64,000 nucleotides of DNA from Mactra quadrangularis (taxonomy: Eukaryota; Mollusca; Bivalvia; Venerida; Mactridae), in NCBI GenBank assembly GCA_025267735.1, contig CM046295.1:11419167-11483166 (forward strand), read 5' to 3'. The position numbers and the translations under genes are program-made. This document shows, piece by piece, positions 58,346 through 64,000 of the stretch. The notes below the pieces were generated by a model. The model searched no databases, was not told the DNA's origin, and was given only the letters and a program-made list of their open reading frames with translations. Numbering within the stretch: the stretch's first letter is position 1; every line of letters starts with the position of its first letter.

Positions 58346-58787
58346 GTTAGTGTGGTAAAGTACATGCATATAACTATTTGAATATGATATATTTTTGGTT
58401 CATGAGGACAACGTGCATGTATATTGAAGATGCATACCATTTTGTTATTATCTGTTCACCCTATCCAAATATTCGTAAACTGTACACATTTAAACGTCAT
58501 TTGTAATAAAAAATAGGCACAACACAAAATATGTACCATAAACGTGGGAGAAGACATTTACAGAAAATGTGTTTCACATAATCGCGGAAGATAATTAATT
58601 AAGACAACACTTCGATGACCTTTGAGTATGGTAATTTATGATATAGGTTGTTTAGGATAGGTTTAGACAAAACACGAGGATTTCATTATCATATATATAC
58701 TTAACGAAACTTTTAAGTACACCGATTTCAATGTTGTCATAAATTTTTATTTTTCAACATTTATGTCCGATCGTTAATGCAAATGTG
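58346..58787. other. No recognised feature
   Basis: AT-rich sequence with no supported frame. Confidence 0.4.
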
Positions 58788-59173
58788 TACAGGACTATAC
58801 TGTTGTCTGCTTGCATGGTTTTCATGCTTTTTAATTGATGCAAAATTGGTTTTGTTGTGCATGTGCAGAAAAGCGGAAATGCGCACGTTCTTATCGTGCA
58901 AAAATCACACGTTTTCAGTTTTAGTAAAAATCATTAGTGCGTTGATATGCACAACGAAAAATCTAATAATGGCTTGAATGTCGCTTCAAGAACGAGAAAT
59001 TGCTATAGGTCTTTTGCCAGACGGTGCGTCATCTGCAGAATATGTCTTCTAATTGCTAATTTGCTGTTCACTCAAAACAATTAAAAAATATTCCCATATC
59101 AACCCATGCGCGACAAAAATGGTTTTGCATTGATAGAGTAGCATGAAAACCATGAAAGCAAAGGTCAGTCATA
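58788..59173 (+). mobile_element. Deletion derivative of a Tc1-like transposon
   Basis: The left arm (TGCATGGTTTTCATGCTTTT, TGATGCAAAATTGGTTTTGT) is mirrored by the right arm (GACAAAAATGGTTTTGCATTGA, shown here in two parts GACAAAAATGG and TTTTGCATTGA; then AGCATGAAAACCATGAAAGC): an imperfect TIR of about 60 bp, with TA at both borders. Inside, an ATG at 58978 opens a short Tc1-like frame (see the next entry). The middle and C-terminal parts of the transposase are gone. Confidence 0.75.
58978..59052 (+). pseudogene. Tc1-like transposase N-terminus, truncated
   Basis: 24 codons from ATG (58978) to TAA (59050-59052), starting MSLQEREIAIGLLPDGAS. This matches the start of the Tc1-family paired-like DNA-binding domain (an L..ER..AIGML..G.S pattern, first helix). 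It lies between the two TIR arms of 58788-59173, in the place expected for a transposase start, and is cut off after the first helix, so it encodes no working protein. Confidence 0.65.
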
Positions 59174-59829
59174 TCCAACTATTTGTTCTTTCGTAACTTA
59201 TTGATTTGACTACTCGATAAAATCGATAATTAATCAGACCCTCCGTTGTTGCGCTCGGTATTGTTCGGAAATTTCCGATATAACACCCTGCTGTAATCAT
59301 AAATTGATAAAAATGATCAACCCCATCAGTGTATCACGTGATAGACTCTGCATGACGTCTATTACCAACATTTTATATCTTTTATATTTTCATGTAAGCT
59401 TATATATAACCAACCACACAATGCGCGGTAAGAATGAAAATATATTCCTTAGAGTTTTATTTACGTTTCCTTTTATGAACAGAATAAAATTTTATAAACT
59501 TTGAGTCATACATATTATTTTCATAACACGTTGTATGTATTTTCATTTGCAACAGCGTTAGTAAATGTACATATTAATACATGTACTTAAAATAAATATA
59601 GATTTCAATGATAATTAAAAACATCAATCAATATGCATAAAAATTTAACACTTAATGGACGCTATAACTCTGGAAGGCAAATATGAACGCATTCTCGTTC
59701 CCAGAGTCTAGTAGAATTATCATTACCAGATTGTTATGAACAGAAGAACTCATCAACCATATCAAGCTGGTGAGCGTAAAACTATTGACCTCTGCAGTAG
59801 AAGAATACTCCCATTGAATTTCATGTCCA
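59174..59829. other. No recognised feature
   Basis: AT-rich sequence. A short frame at 59304-59504 resembles nothing known. Confidence 0.4.
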
Positions 59830-60175
59830 TTTGCTGATATTTGTTGTCCATATACGCGTGTCCTGCTGAAATTGAACAAGTCGTCTCGGACTTTTTGTCC
59901 TTGAGTTGTTTGTTGTCCATATACGCGTGTCCTGCTGAAATTGAACAAGTCGTCTCGGACTTTTTTGTCCTTGAGATGTTTGTTGTCCATATGCGCGTGT
60001 TCTGCTGAAATTGAACAAGTCGTCTCGGACTTTTCGTCCTTGAGATGTTTGTTGTCCATATACGCGTGTCCTGCTGAAATTAAAAAAAGTTGTCTCGGTC
60101 TTTTTGTCCTTGAGATGTTTGTTGTTCAATGAAATTCAAAACATTGTGTTGTTTTTTTATTTTTCAAAATAAAAT
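59830..60175 (+). repeat. 69-bp tandem repeat, left arm of a large inverted structure
   Basis: About 4.3 units; the mark CGCGTGT falls at 59855, 59924, 59994 and 60063 (69, 70 and 69 bp). The unit includes CCTGCTGAAATTGAACAAGT, CGTCTCGGACTTTTTGTCCT and TGAGATGTTTGTTGTCCATA. The sequence just after it (AAATTCAAAACATTGTGTTG) is also mirrored on the far side (near 63810-63830), so the inverted similarity extends past the tandem units. Confidence 0.93.
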
Positions 60176-60234
60176 ATAAACTAAGGATTGTCCCAACAAT
60201 GTCGTACCAATTAAATTAACTTTTACGAAAATTT

Positions 60235-63200
60235 TGAGGACTTGCCATTGTTTGCATTTTGATCTGTCCCAAACCATTTCGACCCAAGCGTTTTTTGGGT
60301 ATGAAAATATTGAGGGAGGAATCTTTGTTTACATTTTGATTCGTCTCCACACCATTTCGACCCAAACATTTTTTTACGAAAATATTGGAGAAAAAATCTT
60401 TGTTTACAGTTTGATTTGTCCCCGAACTTTTTCGACCCAAACTTTCTTATGTACGAAAATATTTGGGGACGAATCTTTTTTTACATTTTGATTTCCCATA
60501 CCATTTTGAACCCAAATTTTTTGGTACGAAAATATCGAGGAACGAATCTTAGTTTACATTTTAATTCGTCCCCAAACTTTTTTGACCGCAACTTTTTTGA
60601 GTACGAAAATATAAGGGGACGAAATTTTGTTTACATTTCGATTCGTTCCCAAACAATGTGGACGACGACTTTTGGGTACGAAAATATTGAGGGACGAATA
60701 CTTTGCATTTTGATTTGTCCCCAAACCATTGGACCCCAACTTTTTTGGATACGAAAATATTGAGGGACGAATCTTTGTTTGCATTTTGATTCGTCCCCAA
60801 ACCATTTAGACCACAACTTTTTTTGGTACGAAAAAAATTGGGGACGAATCTCTGTTTACATTTTGATTCGTCCCAAACTCATTCGACACCAATTTTTTTG
60901 GGTACGAATATATTGAGGGAAGAATATTTGTTTACATTTTAATTCGTCCCGAAACCATTTCGACTCCAACTTTCTTGGGTACAAAAATATTGAGGGACGA
61001 ATCATTGATTACATTTTGATTCGTCCCCGAACTCATTCGACCCAAACTTTTTTGGGTTCTAATATATTGAGGAACAAATCTTTGTTTACATTTTGATTCG
61101 TCCCCCAACCATTTCGAGCCCAACTTTTTTGAGTACGAAAATATTTGGGGAGGAATCTTGTTTACATATTTATTCGTCCCCGAACCTATTCGACCCTAAC
61201 TTTTTTTGGGTACGAAAATATTTGGGGACGAATCTTGTTTACATTTTGATTCGTCCCCGAACCTGTTCGACCCCAACTATTTTTGGGTACGAAAATATTT
61301 GGGGACGAATCTTGTTTACATTTTGATTCGTCCCCGAACTTATTCGACCCCAACTTTTTTTGGGGTACGAAAATATTTGGGGACGAATCTTGTTTACATT
61401 TTGATTCGTCCCCGAACTTATTCGACCCCAACTTGTTTTGGGTACGAAAATATTTGGGGACGAATCTTGTTTACATTTTGATTCGTCCCCGAACTTATTC
61501 GACCCCAACTTTTTTTGGGTACGAAAATATTTGGGGACGAATCTTGTTTACATTTTGATTCGTCCCCGAACCTGTTCCACCCCAACTTTTTTTGGGGTAC
61601 GAAAATATTTGGGGACGAATCTTGTTTACATTTTTATTCGTCCCCGAACTTATTCGACCCCAACTTTTTTTGAGTACGAAAATATTTGGGGACGAATCTT
61701 GTTTACATTTTTATTCGTCCCCGAACTTATTCGACCCCAACTTTTTTTGGGTACGAAAATATTTGGGGACGAATCTTGTTTACATTTTGATTCGTCCCCG
61801 AACCTGTTCGACCCCAACTTTTTTGGGGGTACGAAAATATTTGGGGACGAATATTGTTTACATTTTGATTCGTCCCCGAACTTATTCGACCCCAACTTTT
61901 TTTGGGTACGAAAATATTTGGGGACGAATCTTGTTTTCGTTTTTATTCGTCCCCGAACTTATTCGACCCCAACTTTTTTGGGGTACGAAAATATTTGGGG
62001 ACGAATATTGTTTACATATTGATTCGTCCCCGAACTTATTCGACCCCAACTTTTTTGGGTACGAAAATATTTGGGGACGAATCTTGTTTACATTTTGATT
62101 CGTCCCCGAACTTATTCGACCCCAACTTTTTTGGGTACGAAAATATTTGGGGACGAATCTTGTTTACATTTTTATTCGTCCCCGAACTTATTCGACCCCA
62201 ACTTTTTTTGGGTACGAAAATATTTGGGGACGAATCTTGTTTACATTTTTATTCGTCCCCGAACCTGTTCGACCCCAACTTTTTTGGGTACGAAAATATT
62301 TGGGGACGAATCTTGTTTACATTTTTATTCGTCCCCGAACTTATTCGACCCCAACTTTTTTTGAGTACGAAAATATTTGGGGACGAATCTTGTTTACATT
62401 TTGATTCGTCCCCGAACTTATTCGAATCCAACTTTTTTTGAGTACGAAAATATTTGGGGACGAATCTTGTTTACATTTTTATTCGTCCACGAACTTATTC
62501 GACCCCAACTTTTTTGGGTACGAAAATATTTGGGGACGAATCTTGTTTACATTTTGATTCGTCCCCGAACTTATTCGACCCCAACTTTTTTTTGGGTACG
62601 AAAATATTTGGGGACGAATCTTGTTTACATTTTGATTCGTCCCCGAACTTATTCGACCCCAACTTTTTTTGGGTACGAAAATATTTGGGGACGAATCTTG
62701 TTTACATTTTGATTCGTCCCCGAACCTGTTCGACCCCAACTTTTTTGGGGGTACGAAAATATTTGGGGACGAATCTTGTTTACATTTTGATTCGTCCCCG
62801 AACTTATTCGACCCCAACTTTTTTTGGGTACGAAAATATTTGGGGACGAATCTTGTTTACATATTGATTCGTCCCCGAACTTATTCGACCCCAACTTTTT
62901 TTGGGTACGAAAATATTTGGAGACGAATCTTGTTTACATTTTGATTCGTCCCCGAACCTGTTCGACCCCAACTTTTTTGGGTACGAAAATATTTGGGGAC
63001 GAATCTTGTTTACATTTTGATTCGTCCCCGAACTTATTCGACCCCAACTTTTTTTGAGTACGAAAATATTTGGGGACGAATCTTGTTTACATTTTTATTC
63101 GTCCACGAACTTATTCGACCCCAACTTTTTTGGGTACGAAAATATTTGGGGACGAATCTTGTTTTCGTTTTTATTCGTCCCCGAACTTATTCGACCCCAA

Positions 63201-63605
63201 CTTTTTTTTGGGTACGAAAATATTTGGGGACGAATCTTGTTTACATTTTTATTCGTCCACGAACTTATTCGACCCCCACTTTTTGGGTACGAAAATATTT
63301 GGGGACGAATCTTGTTTTCGTTTTTATTCGTCCCCGAACCTTTTCGACCCAAACTTTTTTGGGGTACGAAAATATTTGGGGACGAATCTTGTTTACATAT
63401 TGATTCGTCCCCGAACTTATTCGACCCCAACTTTTTTGGGGGTACGAAAATATTTGGGGACGAATCTTGTTTACATTTTTATTCGTCCCCGAACTTATTC
63501 GACCCCAACTTTTTTTGGGTACGAAAATATTTGGGGACGAATCTTGTTTACATTTTGATTCGTCCCCGAACCTGTTCGACCCCAACTTTTTTTTGGGTAC
63601 GAATC
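60235..63605 (+). repeat. 77-bp hairpin tandem repeat, ~44 units
   Basis: The unit is GGGTACGAAAATATTTGG, GGACGAATCTTGTTTACATT, TTGATTCGTCCCCGAACTTA and TTCGACCCCAACTTTTTTT (76-78 bp; T-run length varies). Each unit contains the inverted pair GGGGACGAATC / GATTCGTCCCC, an 11-bp stem around a ~13-nt loop. Units from about 61140 to 63560 are nearly identical; those from 60235 to 61100 are clearly diverged. Because 77 is not a multiple of three, open frames appear on both strands throughout; none is a gene. Confidence 0.96.
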
Positions 63606-63834
63606 TTGTTTTTTATTTTGAAACGTCCCCAGACCATTTTGACCCTAACTTTTTTTTAGGGACGAAAAAAGTTGGATTCGAAATGACTCAGGGATAATTC
63701 ATGTGGTAAACAACGATTTGTCAATAATATTTTCGTAACAGGAAAAATGTTGAGTTCGAAATTATTATTGAACGAATCCTGTTTGATTTATTTTATGAAT
63801 AATAAAACAACAACACAATTTAATGAATTTACTT
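63606..63834. other. Diverged end of the hairpin array and junction
   Basis: Broken, diverged pieces of the 77-bp unit (GGGACGAAAAAAGTTGGATT, TTGAACGAATCCTGTTTGA), then the mirror of 60130-60175 (AACAACAACACAATTTAATG). Confidence 0.6.
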
Positions 63835-64000
63835 GGACAACAAACATCTCAAGGACAAACGGTCCGAGATGACTTGTTAAACAACCAGACCAAAGTATAT
63901 CAAGTACATGAAATTGGACAACAAACATCTCAAGGGCAAAAAGTCCGAGATGACTTGTTAAATTTCAGCAGGACACGCGTATATGGACAACAAACATCTC
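63835..64000 (-). repeat. 69-bp tandem repeat, right arm (inverted), cut by the window edge
   Basis: Three starts of TGGACAACAAACATCTCAAG (63834, 63917, 63983) and the words AGTCCGAGATGACTTGTTAA and TTTCAGCAGGACACGCGTAT are the reverse complement of the 59830-60130 unit. The array continues beyond 64000. Confidence 0.92.

Noticed and set aside
60235..63697. Many open frames of 60-200 codons on both strands with FGDESCLHF or NIWGRILFTF-type repeats
   Set aside because: They are the three-frame translation of one 77-bp repeat; because 77 is not a multiple of three, each frame cycles through the same words on both strands.

Overview
The window looks like eukaryotic, animal intergenic and intronic DNA. 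It is AT-rich, has no operons or ribosome-binding sites, shows splice signals, and is filled with short interspersed elements (SINEs), miniature inverted-repeat elements (MITEs), Tc1-like and LINE remnants, and several kilobase-scale tandem arrays. The density of tRNA-headed SINEs and small foldback elements suggests a marine invertebrate, most likely a bivalve mollusc. That assignment is inference; no sequence search could be run.

Only two stretches look like pieces of host genes. At 375-803 (+) there is a probable terminal exon encoding a very acidic Ser/Asp/Glu/Thr-rich tail. At 57216-57558 (-) there is an exon of an SLC22-type (organic ion) transporter with a splice acceptor and donor but an internal one-base frameshift, so it is probably a pseudogene fragment. 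Other recognisable coding sequence is transposon debris: Tc1-like transposase C-termini (12377-12589, 14387-14900), a Tc1-like N-terminus inside a short deletion derivative (58978-59052), and the 3' end of a LINE reverse transcriptase (44449-44712).

Layout. 0-6.2 kb: the acidic exon, two SINEs with perfect target-site duplications (one inside a MITE), and several foldback elements. 6.6-14.9 kb: tandem and segmental duplications (7.0-8.7 kb copied at 12.65-14.4 kb) carrying a tRNA-like sequence and Tc1 remnants, with a 35-bp minisatellite at 10.4-11.7 kb between them. 15-30 kb: a MITE field, a 1.4-kb terminal-inverted-repeat (TIR) transposon with an 8-bp duplication (20239-21643), a 56-bp tandem array (21833-22280), a foldback-type element with inverted arrays of 18-19 bp units (25982-27560) and a SINE nested in another SINE (27765-28190). 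30-48 kb: SINEs, a 76-78 bp tandem array with two alternating spacers (34504-35025), and a 4.5-kb degenerate array with a ~715-bp higher-order period (35820-40290). 48.2-56.4 kb: an 8-kb satellite of a 177-bp unit, with an almost exact 2039-bp duplication inside it. 59.8-64.0 kb: oppositely oriented arrays of a 69-bp repeat flank about 3.4 kb of a 77-bp hairpin repeat, which looks like one very large foldback structure running off the right edge.

The most unusual features are the tandem-repeat-armed foldback structures (25.98-27.56 kb and 59.83-64.0 kb) and the 177-bp satellite whose unit is exactly 59 codons and stays open in one frame across up to three units. No operon, CRISPR array, intact tRNA/rRNA gene or complete protein-coding gene was found.
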